Shown piece by piece: positions 9,293 to 18,824 of a stretch of 56,302 nucleotides of DNA. Source of the DNA: Nanobdellati archaeon (GTDB taxonomy: Archaea; EX4484-52; GLR71); contig JAHYJR010000006.1 in assembly GCA_019429005.1 (NCBI GenBank), forward strand, positions 1 to 56,302. The letters run 5' to 3'. Within the stretch, counting starts at the first letter, position 1, and each line of letters opens with the position of its first letter. Made by a program: the position numbers and the translations under genes. The notes below the pieces were generated by a model. That model saw nothing but the letters and a program-made list of their open reading frames with translations. It had not been told where the DNA came from and ran no database searches.

Positions 9293-9479
9293 GTTATCTT
9301 AAGATTTGTTCTTTTTTAATTAATAATTCTAAAAAAAATATACTTTTTTTCATTTTTTTCAAACAGCTCTATAAACGGTTAGGTTTATGAATTTAGTGTT
9401 TTAAGCTCTTTTTTAATAGTCAGTTTCAGCACTAAAGTATATATCATATTGTGTTAATATTTATGTTAAGGTGTTTGGT

Positions 9480-9692
9480 ATGAAATCTATCAAATTAAAA
9501 ATATATGGCATGCATTGTCCTTCGTGTACAATGTTGATTCAAGATGTAGTTGAAGATCTTGATGGTGTTATAAAAGCTGATGTATCTTTGGAATCATCAC
9601 GTCTTAGGGTGTTTTTTGATGACACTCTTATCGATGAAAGAACTATACGAGATGCAGTTGAATCTGAAGGTTATAAAACCGAAAAAACCTGA
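9480..9692 (+). CDS. HMA-domain copper chaperone (CopZ-like)
   Basis: A 70-residue ferredoxin-like HMA domain with YGMHCPSCTMLIQ, whose CxxC binds Cu(I). It matches the usual size of a soluble copper chaperone and ends after ESEGYKTEK, the typical last strand and helix. Start ATG 9480 has GGTG six bases upstream; GTG 9471 is a less likely alternative. A TATA-like TATATATC lies at about 9439-9446. It should deliver Cu(I) to the CopA ATPase or to the HMA-SafE-cupredoxin protein nearby. Confidence 0.88.
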   Translation: MKSIKLKIYGMHCPSCTMLIQDVVEDLDGVIKADVSLESSRLRVFFDDTLIDERTIRDAVESEGYKTEKT

Positions 9693-9765
9693 TTTAATTT
9701 AATATTAGATTTGGATCTCGAATAATATGAGATCATTAATCTCGAAATATAATAAAAAATAAGAT

Positions 9766-11334
9766 ATGATTATTATGAATAAAACAAAACTAATTAAAAA
9801 GGGTTTTATTGCTGAAGGTATGACCTGCACTTCTTGCGAGAGTATAATAAAACGGCAAGTGATGAAAGTCAAAGGTGTCAAAAGTGTTTCAATTGATTAT
9901 GTGAATGAAACGGGGTCTGTAACATTTGATGCAAATCAGACTGATATTGATGCAATATTAGATTCAATTGAAGCTAAAGGATACACTTGTTTTATTGCTG
10001 AAGAAGGTGGTAATGATTCAAAAGGTAAGGTTATTGGTAATGGTAGTAGTAATCTATCTAATATAATTAATAACAAGACATTTGGTGCTATATTTAGTAT
10101 TATAGGACTTCTTCTTGTTGGATATTTTGTTATGGGTTTTGTTGAAGGATTTGATATGCCTGCACTTGATCAAAATATGAGTTACGGATTATTGTTTCTT
10201 GTAGGTATAATGACAGGTTTTCATTGTGTTGGCATGTGCGGTGGTTTTGTTGTGAGCTATACTGCAAAAGATGCTCAGAATGGTGTCAGTTCATATAAGT
10301 CTCATTTTAAATATGGTTCTGGTAAATTGATATCTTATACTGTAATGGGTGCACTTTTTGGTCTACTTGGTTCAATCATCGCATTTACACCAATGATGCG
10401 TGGGGTTGCAGGAATTATTGCAGGGTTATTTTTAATATTATACGGTTTGAAGATGCTTAATATATTTCCAAGTCTTCGTAAATTTTCAATTAGGATGCCA
10501 AAATCGCTTTCACGGTTTATTGGTAAGGAAGAAAGTAAAAATGCATCAAATCCATTTGTTATAGGTCTTTTGAATGGTTTGATGTTAGCGTGCGGTCCAT
10601 TACAAGCTATATATATAATGGCAGCTGGTAGTGGGAGCATGATTGAAGGAGCTAAATTGCTTTTCGTTTTTGCTCTTGGAACATTACCTGTCATGCTTGG
10701 TTTTGGTTACATTACAAGTAAAATATCATTAAAAATGACACATAATATACTAAAGGCGTCTGGACTTATTGTGATGCTTCTTGGTATCTTTATGTTAAAT
10801 AATGGTCTTGTGCTTACAGGTAGTGGTTATGATGTTGGTTCTATTATGGTTGGTGCATTTGGAATATCTCCTGTAAATATAGGTTCAAGTTCGGCTTCAA
10901 GTTCAACATCGAATTCAGCATCATATAGTTCTAAAAGTGTAATTGAAATGGATTCTGATGGTTATCAGGTAATAAGGATGGATGTTGATCGTTATGGTTG
11001 GAGTCCGGATAAGTTTGTGCTGAAAAAAGGAGTTCCTGTCAGATGGATTATTGATGGTCTTGAGATAACTGGTTGTAATAATGCGATACAGGTTCCAAAA
11101 TATGGACTTGAATTTGATATTAAAAAAGGTGAGCAGGTTATAGAGTTTACACCTGATGAAGTTGGTGTAATTAGATGGAGCTGTTGGATGGGTATGATTC
11201 CGGGTATGTTTATTGTACAGGATGATGTTGATCTTAGTTCTCCACGTAAGGTACAGGATATTATTGATTCAGCACCTGCAAATGTTGGTGGTTCCTGTGG
11301 TGGATCTGGTGGGGGTTGTGGTTGTGGCGGTTAA
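9766..11334 (+). CDS. HMA-SafE/TauE-like membrane protein-cupredoxin fusion
   Basis: A 522-residue three-part protein. Residues about 10-80 form an HMA domain with GMTCTSC. Residues about 100-355 form a polytopic membrane domain of the sulfite exporter TauE/SafE (DsbD/UreH-like) class, with the hallmark HCVGMCGGF near 152 and a second Cys in MLACGPLQ. A Ser-rich linker (about 368-385) leads to a cupredoxin-like domain (about 398-490) with GWSPDKFVLKKGVPV, GCNN and RWSCWMGMIPGMF, plausible copper ligands. The last 14 residues are a Gly/Cys tail with four cysteines. It probably moves Cu(I) or electrons across the membrane to an extracytoplasmic copper site. ATG 9775 is a possible alternative start. 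Confidence 0.87.
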   Translation: MIIMNKTKLIKKGFIAEGMTCTSCESIIKRQVMKVKGVKSVSIDYVNETGSVTFDANQTDIDAILDSIEAKGYTCFIAEEGGNDSKGKVIGNGSSNLSNIINNKTFGAIFSIIGLLLVGYFVMGFVEGFDMPALDQNMSYGLLFLVGIMTGFHCVGMCGGFVVSYTAKDAQNGVSSYKSHFKYGSGKLISYTVMGALFGLLGSIIAFTPMMRGVAGIIAGLFLILYGLKMLNIFPSLRKFSIRMPKSLSRFIGKEESKNASNPFVIGLLNGLMLACGPLQAIYIMAAGSGSMIEGAKLLFVFALGTLPVMLGFGYITSKISLKMTHNILKASGLIVMLLGIFMLNNGLVLTGSGYDVGSIMVGAFGISPVNIGSSSASSSTSNSASYSSKSVIEMDSDGYQVIRMDVDRYGWSPDKFVLKKGVPVRWIIDGLEITGCNNAIQVPKYGLEFDIKKGEQVIEFTPDEVGVIRWSCWMGMIPGMFIVQDDVDLSSPRKVQDIIDSAPANVGGSCGGSGGGCGCGG

Positions 11335-11381
11335 ACGTCATAATCAGAACTTATTAGTTTTTTATTAAGGGGTGAATTTAT

Positions 11382-11867
11382 ATGAAAAAAAATGATGTTA
11401 TTAGAAAAATGATTATTATGTTAGTTGTATTTATGGCTTTGTTTGTTTCGGGCTGTATTACATATGAGTCTGATAGTGTGTCATCATCATCTGAATCTTT
11501 AGCTAATGCAGAGTTTCAATCTGCAGACTTTATCAAGATTCCTGTATCGTATGTTACAGATACTATGAAAAAATATACCTTAAATGTTGGTGGTGTCAGT
11601 GTTGTATATTTTACGGTCGTAGGTAGTGATGGTGTGATTCGGACTGCTTTTGATGCATGTGATGTGTGTGGCGGTTCAAAAGGATATCGTCAGGATGGTA
11701 CAGATGTTGTGTGTAATAACTGTGGCAAATATTTTGCTATAGATGATATAGGCAGTAAAAATGGTCCAGGTGGTTGTTGGCCAAGTTTCCTTGACCATAA
11801 GGTTGAAGATGGCTTTGTAGTTATCAATGAGAAAGATGTAGCAGATGGTGCATTTAGGTTTAGATGA
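11382..11867 (+). CDS. DUF2318 (FtrD-like) lipoprotein
   Basis: A 161-residue secreted lipoprotein. The N terminus has a lysine-containing region, a hydrophobic segment and the lipobox VSGC at about residues 22-25, so it should be anchored outside the cell. The mature part has the DUF2318 pattern: FDACDVCGGSKGYRQDG, then VVCNNCGKYFAIDDIG and GGCWPSF. Four of these cysteines form the two CxxC pairs and a further one lies in GGCWP. Relatives are linked to iron or copper uptake and haem- or Fe-S-dependent redox steps. GGTG lies seven bases before ATG 11382. In this island it is the likely extracellular redox partner of the cupredoxin fusion. Confidence 0.88.
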   Translation: MKKNDVIRKMIIMLVVFMALFVSGCITYESDSVSSSSESLANAEFQSADFIKIPVSYVTDTMKKYTLNVGGVSVVYFTVVGSDGVIRTAFDACDVCGGSKGYRQDGTDVVCNNCGKYFAIDDIGSKNGPGGCWPSFLDHKVEDGFVVINEKDVADGAFRFR

Positions 11868-11942
11868 ACTTTATGACGTCTGTAATAAGAGTATGTTAAT
11901 AATATGTACAATTAAAAGATAAACAAATTAGGATGATTAATT

Positions 11943-14366
11943 ATGGGAAATATTATATTAAATATAAAGGGGATGCATTGTGCAAGTTGTTCTACTATAC
12001 TTGAGCGTGCGTTTAAAAAGACCGATGGTGTTAAAGCTGTAACTGTAAATATCATAACCAATAAAGCGACGCTTGAGTTTGATGCAGATAAAGTTGATGT
12101 TAGCGCGTTAATCAAGATTGTTGAAAGTAAAGGTTATAGTGCAGATGTTTTTGATGATAAAGCTAATAGTGCGAAATCTGAGGATTCTGGAAAAACTGTA
12201 TTAGATATCAAAGGTATGCATTGTGCTAGCTGTTCTACAATGGTTGAGCGGGCACTTAAGAAGGTTGAAGGTGTAAAATCTGTAAATGTAAATATCACAA
12301 CTAATAAAGCAACGGTTGAGTTTGATTCGAATAAAGTTCATGTTAGCGCTTTAATAAAGACTGTTGAAAGTAAAGGTTATACTGCAGAAGTATCTGGGAC
12401 TAAGATTAAGACTGATTCTGGTAAAGTTCAAGATGAATTTGCAGATATAAAGAAACGCCTTATGGTAAGTATTATATTAACATTTCCCGTTTTGATTCTT
12501 GGAATGTTTTTTATGACAGATCCAATTCCTTATCAAGATTATATTATGTGGATTCTTGCAACACCAGTTCAATTTATAATTGGATATCCTATGTATAAAA
12601 GTGCTTATGCTGCTTTAAAAGGCGGTTTCTCTAACATGGACACACTGATTGTGATGGGGACAACGGTCGCATATATGTTTAGTGTTTACACAGTTCTTTC
12701 AGGTATAGGACATCAATATTTTGAAGCGAGTGCTGTGCTTATAACAATCGTAATATTTGGAAGGTATCTAGAAGCAAAAGCAAAAGGTAAAACTTCTGAG
12801 GCTATAAGTAAATTAATTGGTCTTAAACCAAAAACAGCAACAGTATTTAGAGATGGTAGAGATGTTAAGATTCCAGTTGATGATGTTTTAGTTGGTGACA
12901 TCATAATAGTAAAACCTGGTGAAAAGATACCTGTTGACGGTATTGTTACTGAAGGACATTCATCTGTTGATGAGAGTATGGTGACTGGTGAAAGTATGCC
13001 TGTTGAGAAAAGTAGAGGCGATAATGTTATAGGTGCTACAATAAATAAACAGGGGACTTTTAGATTTGAAGCAACAAAGATTGGTACAGATACAACTTTA
13101 GCACATATAATCAAATTAATTGAAGATGCTCAAGGTAGTAAGGCACCGATACAAAGATTTGCAGATATGATTTCTGCTTATTTTGTTCCTGGTGTTTTAA
13201 TTATCGCATCTTTAACATTTGTTACTTGGTATTTTGTGATGGGTGCATCTATAGATTTTGCAATTCTTACAAGTGTTGCAGTTCTTGTGATTGCATGTCC
13301 ATGTGCTCTGGGTCTTGCGACACCTACGGCTATTATGGTTGGAACCGGTAAAGGTGCTGCAAGTGGTATTTTGATTAAAGGTGGTGAGGCTCTTGAAACG
13401 TCTCATAAGATTTCATCTGTTATAATGGATAAAACTGGTACAATTACAAAAGGTAAACCCGAACTTACTGATCTTGTTGTAACAAGTGATATGAGTGAAG
13501 ATGAACTTTTGACTATTGCAGCTAGTATTGAGAAAGGAAGTGAACATCCTTTAGCTGATGCTATTGTTAATGGTGCGAATGCTAAGAATCTTAAATTGAA
13601 AACTGTTACAGATTTTGAGGCAATTCCTGGTCACGGTATAAAAGCTAGTATTTCAAATGTGAAATATCATATGGGCAATATTAAGCTTATTGGTGAGATG
13701 GGCATTAATGCAGAGTCTCATAAAGAAAAGATGTATGCTCTTGAGGATCAAGGTAAGACTGTAATGCTTCTAGCATCTGGTAAGAAATTGTTAGGTATGG
13801 TAGCTGTTGCTGATACTATTAAAGATACATCTAAAGAAGCTATTTTAGAGCTTAAGAAGTTAGGCATAAAGGTCTATATGATAACTGGTGATAATAAGCG
13901 AGCTGCAAAAACAATTGCAAATCAATGTGGTGTTGATGAATTTTTTGCTGAAGTCTTGCCTAAAGATAAGGCCGGATATGTAAAAAAACTTCAAGGTGAA
14001 GGTCATGTTGTTGCAATGGTTGGCGATGGTATCAATGATGCACCGGCTTTGGCTCAGGCTGAGATTGGTATTGCAATGGGTTCAGGGACTGATGTTGCAA
14101 TGGAAACGGGCGATATCGTGCTTATGAAAGATGATCTTCGTGATGTTGCGAAAGCTATCAAGTTAAGTAGGATGACTATGGTTAAAATAAAACAGAATAT
14201 GTTTTGGGCATTGATATATAATACGCTTGGAATACCTGTTGCTGCTGGTTTATTGTATCCTATGTGGGGCATTTTATTGAATCCTATGCTTGCAGGTGGT
14301 GCAATGGCTTTGAGTTCAGTCAGTGTTGTATCAAATTCGCTTCTTCTAAAGATGCGAAAGTTATAA
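11943..14366 (+). CDS. copA: Copper-exporting P1B-type ATPase, two HMA domains
   Basis: An 807-residue P1B-1 ATPase. Two tandem N-terminal HMA domains carry GMHCASC (about residues 10-16 and 88-94). The core has TGESMP (actuator, about 347), membrane [12 protein letters not shown] (about 451), the phosphorylation motif [10 protein letters not shown] (about 495), [10 protein letters not shown] (nucleotide-binding His) and [12 protein letters not shown] (about 694). The final helices carry YN and MALSSVSV, the ligands that define Cu(I) specificity. It exports Cu(I) from the cytoplasm with ATP. The two HMA domains are very alike, suggesting recent duplication. Confidence 0.95.
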   Translation: MGNIILNIKGMHCASCSTILERAFKKTDGVKAVTVNIITNKATLEFDADKVDVSALIKIVESKGYSADVFDDKANSAKSEDSGKTVLDIKGMHCASCSTMVERALKKVEGVKSVNVNITTNKATVEFDSNKVHVSALIKTVESKGYTAEVSGTKIKTDSGKVQDEFADIKKRLMVSIILTFPVLILGMFFMTDPIPYQDYIMWILATPVQFIIGYPMYKSAYAALKGGFSNMDTLIVMGTTVAYMFSVYTVLSGIGHQYFEASAVLITIVIFGRYLEAKAKGKTSEAISKLIGLKPKTATVFRDGRDVKIPVDDVLVGDIIIVKPGEKIPVDGIVTEGHSSVDESMVTGESMPVEKSRGDNVIGATINKQGTFRFEATKIGTDTTLAHIIKLIEDAQGSKAPIQRFADMISAYFVPGVLIIASLTFVTWYFVMGASIDFAILTSVAVLVIACPCALGLATPTAIMVGTGKGAASGILIKGGEALETSHKISSVIMDKTGTITKGKPELTDLVVTSDMSEDELLTIAASIEKGSEHPLADAIVNGANAKNLKLKTVTDFEAIPGHGIKASISNVKYHMGNIKLIGEMGINAESHKEKMYALEDQGKTVMLLASGKKLLGMVAVADTIKDTSKEAILELKKLGIKVYMITGDNKRAAKTIANQCGVDEFFAEVLPKDKAGYVKKLQGEGHVVAMVGDGINDAPALAQAEIGIAMGSGTDVAMETGDIVLMKDDLRDVAKAIKLSRMTMVKIKQNMFWALIYNTLGIPVAAGLLYPMWGILLNPMLAGGAMALSSVSVVSNSLLLKMRKL

Positions 14367-14399
14367 TAGTGAATAGATATAATTAAAATCGTGATATGT

Positions 14400-15134
14400 A
14401 TGGCAAATAAACATAAAGTTAAGGGTAATGCTGGTAATGATGTAGGTAATACTAGTATTAAAAATATGAATGGTATTATTAAAATGATTCTAGCTTTTGT
14501 AATTATTTTTTCCTTTATGGTTTTTTTAATACAAGGGGTATCACCTGTAGAATATGTTTATTCTAAATTATTTCATGAGTCTATAGATTTGTCAGATACA
14601 TCTGTAATGTCTGTACTTGCTGATGATGATGCTGTTAAAGGTAATCTGGATGCGAAAGTGACTATTGTTGAATGGAGCGATTTCGAGTGTAGTTTCTGTG
14701 CAAGATTTTACCGTGACACATTACCATCTATACAGAAAGATTATATTGATACAGGAAAAGTTAAGTTCATATTTAGGGATTTCCCATTAGAATTCCATAC
14801 GTCAGCACAGAAAGCATCTGAAGCGGCTGAATGTGCGGGTGAACAGGATTCATATTACTTGATGCACGATATGTTGTTTGAAAATGGTGTATTTGGTGGT
14901 GTTGATTCATATAAGCGTTTTGCTTCGGATTTAGGTTTGGATAGGGGTGCTTTTGATGAATGTCTTGATTCAGGTATTATGGCAAATGAGATTGCCAAAG
15001 ATCTTAATGATGGAAAGGATGTTGGTGTTAAAGGTACACCTGCTTTTATAATCAATGGTCAGTTCATATCTGGTGCACAACCATATTCTGTCTTTAAAGA
15101 TATTATTGATAAAGAGCTTGCAAGTGTTGTGTAA
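14400..15134 (+). CDS. DsbA-family membrane-anchored thioredoxin-fold oxidoreductase
   Basis: About 244 residues. One N-terminal membrane helix (IIKMILAFVIIFSFMVFLIQG) anchors an extracytoplasmic thioredoxin fold. FECSFCARFYRDTLP gives the CxxC redox motif as CSFC, FRDFPLEFH and the cis-proline loop GTPAFIING are typical of the DsbA/Com1 (thioredoxin_4) family. Two further Cys residues (ECAGE, ECLD) are present. It probably forms or reshuffles disulfides in secreted proteins, or acts in extracytoplasmic copper-protein maturation with its neighbours. ATG 14400 is chosen; GTG 14391 is possible. Confidence 0.88.
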   Translation: MANKHKVKGNAGNDVGNTSIKNMNGIIKMILAFVIIFSFMVFLIQGVSPVEYVYSKLFHESIDLSDTSVMSVLADDDAVKGNLDAKVTIVEWSDFECSFCARFYRDTLPSIQKDYIDTGKVKFIFRDFPLEFHTSAQKASEAAECAGEQDSYYLMHDMLFENGVFGGVDSYKRFASDLGLDRGAFDECLDSGIMANEIAKDLNDGKDVGVKGTPAFIINGQFISGAQPYSVFKDIIDKELASVV

Positions 15135-15188
15135 GTTCTTTTCATAAAACTATAAAAACAATAAGATATAATTAATATTGTGTTAGTT

Positions 15189-15404
15189 ATGAAAAAGGAA
15201 ATATCTGTAGATCTTCCAGAAGGCAAACTTGGTCTTTTTTGGATTATGGGTGCGTTAGCATTTACTCTTTCTGCGTGGATTATAGGTCATAGTGGTGCAC
15301 AGAGTCCACTTACGTTTATTGCATTTTTGCTTATGTTGTTTTCAGGTCTTGCCTGGATTGGTGTAAGTGTTGGTGTTGCTCATCATAATAAAACTAATAA
15401 ATAG
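15189..15404 (+). CDS. Small two-helix membrane protein
   Basis: About 71 residues with two hydrophobic helices (LGLFWIMGALAFTLSAWIIG and FIAFLLMLFSGLAWIGVSV), a glycine-rich hinge, and a C-terminal HHNKTNK tail. No family is recognised. It lies 54 bases after the DsbA-like gene and 14 bases before another two-helix protein, so all three are probably one transcript. GTG 15180 is an upstream alternative start. Confidence 0.65.
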   Translation: MKKEISVDLPEGKLGLFWIMGALAFTLSAWIIGHSGAQSPLTFIAFLLMLFSGLAWIGVSVGVAHHNKTNK

Positions 15405-15418
15405 AGGTTGGTGTATTT

Positions 15419-15631
15419 ATGTCAGGCATTCCAGAGCAAAAACTCGCTATTGAGTGGTTTGTATCAACAGTTCTTTTTTATTATGGAATATGGGTTGCTG
15501 TAAATGTTGAAATGGTTCTTGGTGTGACACAAGCGTCATATATTTTTGCTTTTTTAGTATCTTTTGCAAGTGTTGTTGTGGCTTCGCTTCTTTTGATTAA
15601 TATTGCAGCTGAAGTTGTAAAAGATCTTTAG
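15419..15631 (+). CDS. Small two-helix membrane protein
   Basis: A 70-residue protein with two predicted membrane helices (IEWFVSTVLFYYGIWVAV and ASYIFAFLVSFASVVVASLL) and a short C-terminal amphipathic end. No family is recognised. GGTG lies six bases before ATG 15419. It is the last gene of the copper/thiol-redox run; T-rich sequence follows from 15640 to 15655. Possible roles include a subunit or assembly factor for the membrane proteins upstream. Confidence 0.65.
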   Translation: MSGIPEQKLAIEWFVSTVLFYYGIWVAVNVEMVLGVTQASYIFAFLVSFASVVVASLLLINIAAEVVKDL

Positions 15632-15699
15632 GGTTTGGGTTTTATTGTTTTTTTTAAGAATTTTATAACAAGGTTTTTATACATTTTTAATTCTAAGAA

Positions 15700-16275
15700 T
15701 TAATTGTTAAATTCAATATCTAAAGTGCTACTTATTTCATAATAACAGGAACCTACGGAGGTTATGCCTAGTTTATGTTCAAATTCACGTTGTACGATTG
15801 TTTTATTTAGTAAGTAACTTGCAATGTATACGGTACATGCTGTAGTTACAAGGGAACTTCTTCTATAATATTGGTATTCATCAACGTCTTTATATTGTGT
15901 AAGTATTTAAGTTGCTTTTTCTTTAATCTCTTCATCTGCTTTAAGTATATTTACGATTGCATTAACTCTATCAATAGCTTCAATATGGAAGAGACCTGTT
16001 TTTTGTCTTGCAGAACTTAAATATTTACTTTTTGATTTAAGGATAACGCCACCGATTGCACATGAATTTTGATTACAAGCTAATCTTAAGGCTGCAACAC
16101 AATTTTTTTTTTTTTGAGGTTGTTTTAGAGAATCATCTTTTATTATTTGATATATCTTTACAGCATCTTCGAATAATATAGATTTGGATTTGTCTGAAAG
16201 TCTTGTTTTACCTAACCACAATTTTAGGTTTTCTTTTTCATTATATGCTTTTGGCAGTTTATCACTAAAATAATA
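15700..16275 (-). pseudogene. Transcription factor B (TFB) pseudogene, cyclin repeats only
   Basis: The minus strand is open from 16275 to 15910, then has TAA at 15907-15909, then continues in the same frame to TAA at 15700-15702. The upstream part contains EDAVKIYQIIKDD and VAALRLACNQN, the pattern of the first TFB/TFIIB cyclin fold. The part after the stop contains VTTACTVYIASYLLNKTIVQ and REFEHKLGI, ending in LDIEFNN, the pattern of the last helices of the second cyclin repeat. The N-terminal zinc ribbon and B-reader are missing. A T13 run at about 16104-16116 crosses the first repeat. I read this as a decaying TFB copy. A start for the upstream part could only be TTG 16221. Confidence 0.75.
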
Positions 16276-16290
16276 TGATTAATTATAATT

Positions 16291-18180
16291 TTATATTTCT
16301 TTAGACTCTTTAATTATTTTCTTAGCGTCTTGGTATACGACACAGCTTTCAGAACAAAGGTTACAGTGTGTACAGTCTTTTTTGATTATGACTTTGTCTT
16401 TGATTTCTATTTGTTTTGTTTTACATTTGGATTTGCATAATTCGCATAATGTGCATTTTTCGAATCTGATAATTGTTCTAACTACATCTTCTGCAATTTT
16501 AATAGCATCATTTTTAGTTTTTGCTTTTGAGATGATTTGTCCGCCTGCAAATATTTTTGCATTACCAATTTTTGTTTTTACTGAAACAATTCCAAGATTT
16601 TTTGAATATCTTGTTGTACCTAAAACATTAAGATAATTTTCAGCATATTCAATGTCAAATTGTCCTTTTAGCATTGATTCAATGCTTATGATTTTATCAT
16701 GACATGCAGGTTTTCCTTGAGTTATCTGAACTGAATATTTATGTTCTCTGTTTTTTGGAATCATTTGTATGTTGAGTTTTTGGCTAAGGTTCAGAATTTT
16801 GTTTGGATGATGTTTCCATCTCCAAAAACCAAGAGAAATATATCTTTTTTCAAGACCGTTTCTTCTTGCCCATTCAATAAGGAAATTTGACCATGCATTA
16901 TATTCGTTAGGTTTTATTTGTTTTAATGTATTGAATTCACATTCAAGTTGAGCAGGACATAGGAAGCATCCAATTCTCTCTAATCCTGCATCATATAATT
17001 TGTTATATTCTAGTTCTTTTTTTATTATGTATAACCAGACATCTATTGATTTCCAGTTAAGGATAGGGTAGACACTTATTTGTTTTGTTATAAATGGATT
17101 TTTTTCGGATTCTTTTGAAGTGCTTCTTGAGAATGATTCTAATTTTCGTCTTCCTTCAAATGTGGTACAGCCTTTATCGCCGTATTTAGCATCGATGAAT
17201 TCTACAAGTGGTTGATATTTTAAACTTTTACAGCACCATCTATAATCTTTTGCAGGTGGACCAAACTTTTCTGCAAGTTTGAAAAAGTCTTTATTATTTT
17301 TTATAACATTTATTTTAATTTTTCGTGATTTTGAAACTTTTTTTACATGTTCTATTGTTTCACTAAATTCAAGACCTGTGTCAATAAAAAATACATCAAC
17401 ATCTTTTATTGTTTCTAGGGTAAGGTCAAGCACTACAAGACTGTCTTTTCCACCACTGAATGCTACATTGTTTCTTGTTAGACCTGTTGAATATTTCTTT
17501 ATTGTCTCTTTTGCTCTTTTTTCAATGGCTGCCATATATCTTTTATTTGCATTCAGAATTTTTTTTATAGATTGATCTTTTGTAGAAAATGTAATGTTGT
17601 CTGTTACATCAAGTATTTTTATGTATTGTTCATATGATTTTTCTTTAATTTGACCTAGTGCAACTTTATTGTTTTTTAATATTATTGTTACATAATTGCC
17701 TTTTTTTAGAGTTTTATCAAGGTTTTCTATTGCATCTTTTGAGATATATTTACCTTTTAAGTGTCCTGTTGTCTCTTTTGCAGTAAGTTTGTTTTCACGA
17801 CTTACATCTTTTAGCATGCTTGCGCCCTTTGCTGTTGGTATGAATATGTATCTTTGAAGATCAAATGAAATTAGACCAAACATTTCACCATCAATGATGA
17901 TTTCTTCGGTTTTGTCTATATCAGGGCGTCTGTTTAAAATGATTATTTTTTTCTTTATGATTTTTGCAGAATGTTCACCATATATTTTTGCTATCGCTTC
18001 TGCTATTTTTTTTTTATCATGACTTAATGCGATTTTCACATCTCCAGGTCCTGATATTTTTATTGCTTTGCCTTTATTTCCACATAAGTCACAGGTTTTT
18101 CCAGTAAGAGGGACGTTACACTGTTCACACCATCTTACATGGCTTTCAAATTTTTGTGTTATGTTTCGGTTATGTGCCAT
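16291..18180 (-). CDS. PP-loop (PAPS reductase-like) protein with zinc finger and ferredoxin domain
   Basis: About 629 residues. An N-terminal zinc finger (CEQC...CDLC, about 17-34) and a PUA-like region precede the ATP-pyrophosphatase domain with VAFSGGKDSLVVLD (about 240) and FIDTGLEFSETIEH. WCCKSLKYQPL and GCFLCPAQLEC add cysteines. The C terminus has two 4Fe-4S motifs (CTLCELCKSKC and CTHCNLCSESC, about 580-615). This is the phosphoadenosine-phosphosulfate-reductase-like family common in methanogens and other anaerobic archaea. Its substrate is uncertain: sulfate activation, or thiolation of tRNA or a cofactor given the PUA-like domain. ATG 18180 is chosen over GTG 18189. Confidence 0.85.
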   Translation of the reverse strand: MAHNRNITQKFESHVRWCEQCNVPLTGKTCDLCGNKGKAIKISGPGDVKIALSHDKKKIAEAIAKIYGEHSAKIIKKKIIILNRRPDIDKTEEIIIDGEMFGLISFDLQRYIFIPTAKGASMLKDVSRENKLTAKETTGHLKGKYISKDAIENLDKTLKKGNYVTIILKNNKVALGQIKEKSYEQYIKILDVTDNITFSTKDQSIKKILNANKRYMAAIEKRAKETIKKYSTGLTRNNVAFSGGKDSLVVLDLTLETIKDVDVFFIDTGLEFSETIEHVKKVSKSRKIKINVIKNNKDFFKLAEKFGPPAKDYRWCCKSLKYQPLVEFIDAKYGDKGCTTFEGRRKLESFSRSTSKESEKNPFITKQISVYPILNWKSIDVWLYIIKKELEYNKLYDAGLERIGCFLCPAQLECEFNTLKQIKPNEYNAWSNFLIEWARRNGLEKRYISLGFWRWKHHPNKILNLSQKLNIQMIPKNREHKYSVQITQGKPACHDKIISIESMLKGQFDIEYAENYLNVLGTTRYSKNLGIVSVKTKIGNAKIFAGGQIISKAKTKNDAIKIAEDVVRTIIRFEKCTLCELCKSKCKTKQIEIKDKVIIKKDCTHCNLCSESCVVYQDAKKIIKESKEI

Positions 18181-18342
18181 TAGAGTCACTTATGTTATGT
18201 TTTTGATTAAGAATTATATATATTGGTTTATTTATGTTTATTTTAAAATATGAAATTTGTATAATCGTAAGAACTTGTGAAATTATTAATTATAAGATAT
18301 ACAAATATTTCATATTTTGTTATTAAAACTGTTATTTTAGTA

Positions 18343-18472
18343 CGAGCCTAGAGGGATTTGAACCCCCGACACCTAGGTATATCCCATAGCAGCGCATAAA
18401 TGCTCACCTTTTTTGGATCATAAACTGCTATGTCCGAAGCCTAGTGCTCTATCCAAACTGAGCTACAGACCC
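18343..18472 (-). tRNA. tRNA-Arg(TCG) with 55-nt intron
   Basis: On the minus strand a GGGTCTG/TAGGCTC acceptor stem, GCTC/GAGC D stem, CTAGG/CCTAG anticodon stem with loop CTTCGGA (anticodon TCG), T loop TTCAAAT and discriminator G can be folded. The anticodon arm is split by an intron at 18379-18433, one base after the anticodon, the canonical archaeal position. The intron ends pair strongly (CATAGCAG with CTGCTATG), giving the bulge-helix-bulge expected for the archaeal splicing endonuclease. CCA is not encoded. Confidence 0.93.
18379..18433 (-). other. Archaeal tRNA intron (bulge-helix-bulge)
   Basis: The 55-nt insert sits between position 37 and 38 of the tRNA-Arg(TCG). Its first and last parts form an eight-base-pair helix (CATAGCAG/CTGCTATG) next to both splice junctions. 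Confidence 0.85.
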
Positions 18473-18608
18473 AAAGATTATTTGTGTTTTAACTTTTTAA
18501 GTTAATCTGTTTTTCTGAGAAAAAATGTGTTGTTGTAGATTAAAAATGTTTATTTAAAAACTGATTTTTATTATGTATTTGATTTGTTGATACTTTTTTG
18601 AATCGTAT

Positions 18609-18824
18609 TTAAAAATATGCATCTTTTCGTGCAATCTCTAATGTTAGCATATCTTCTGCGAAATCGTAAAGATTCTGTGCTTCTAATTATTTTTTGATTG
18701 ATTTTATTCGTCTTGTATTAAATAAATCTGCTTCAATCGGATTTTTAAGAATATATTGAAGGTCATCTTTGTATTTGTATATTAGCTCCTTATAAATATG
18801 TTTTGATATTAAGGCTTCTTGTTT
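18609..18824 (-). pseudogene. Degraded second half of an unknown duplicated gene
   Basis: The minus strand codes for KYKDDLQYIL, FNTRRIKSIKK, a TAA at 18687-18689, then LEAQNLYDFAEDML and RKDAYF with a stop at 18609. It aligns with the frame at 19263-19484 (HKYSDDFKEIM, FNTIKTQSIYKK, IEAINLKRFTKDIL, REETYF); the TAA stands where the other copy has Lys. It is shifted by one base relative to the gene just upstream (18790-19194), so this copy carries both a frameshift and a nonsense change. The rest of the interval from here to the tRNA-Arg (18473-18608) shows no gene. Confidence 0.65.

Noticed and set aside
10335-10694. 119-codon minus-strand open frame
   Set aside because: It lies wholly inside the membrane domain of the HMA-SafE-cupredoxin gene and has no family resemblance.
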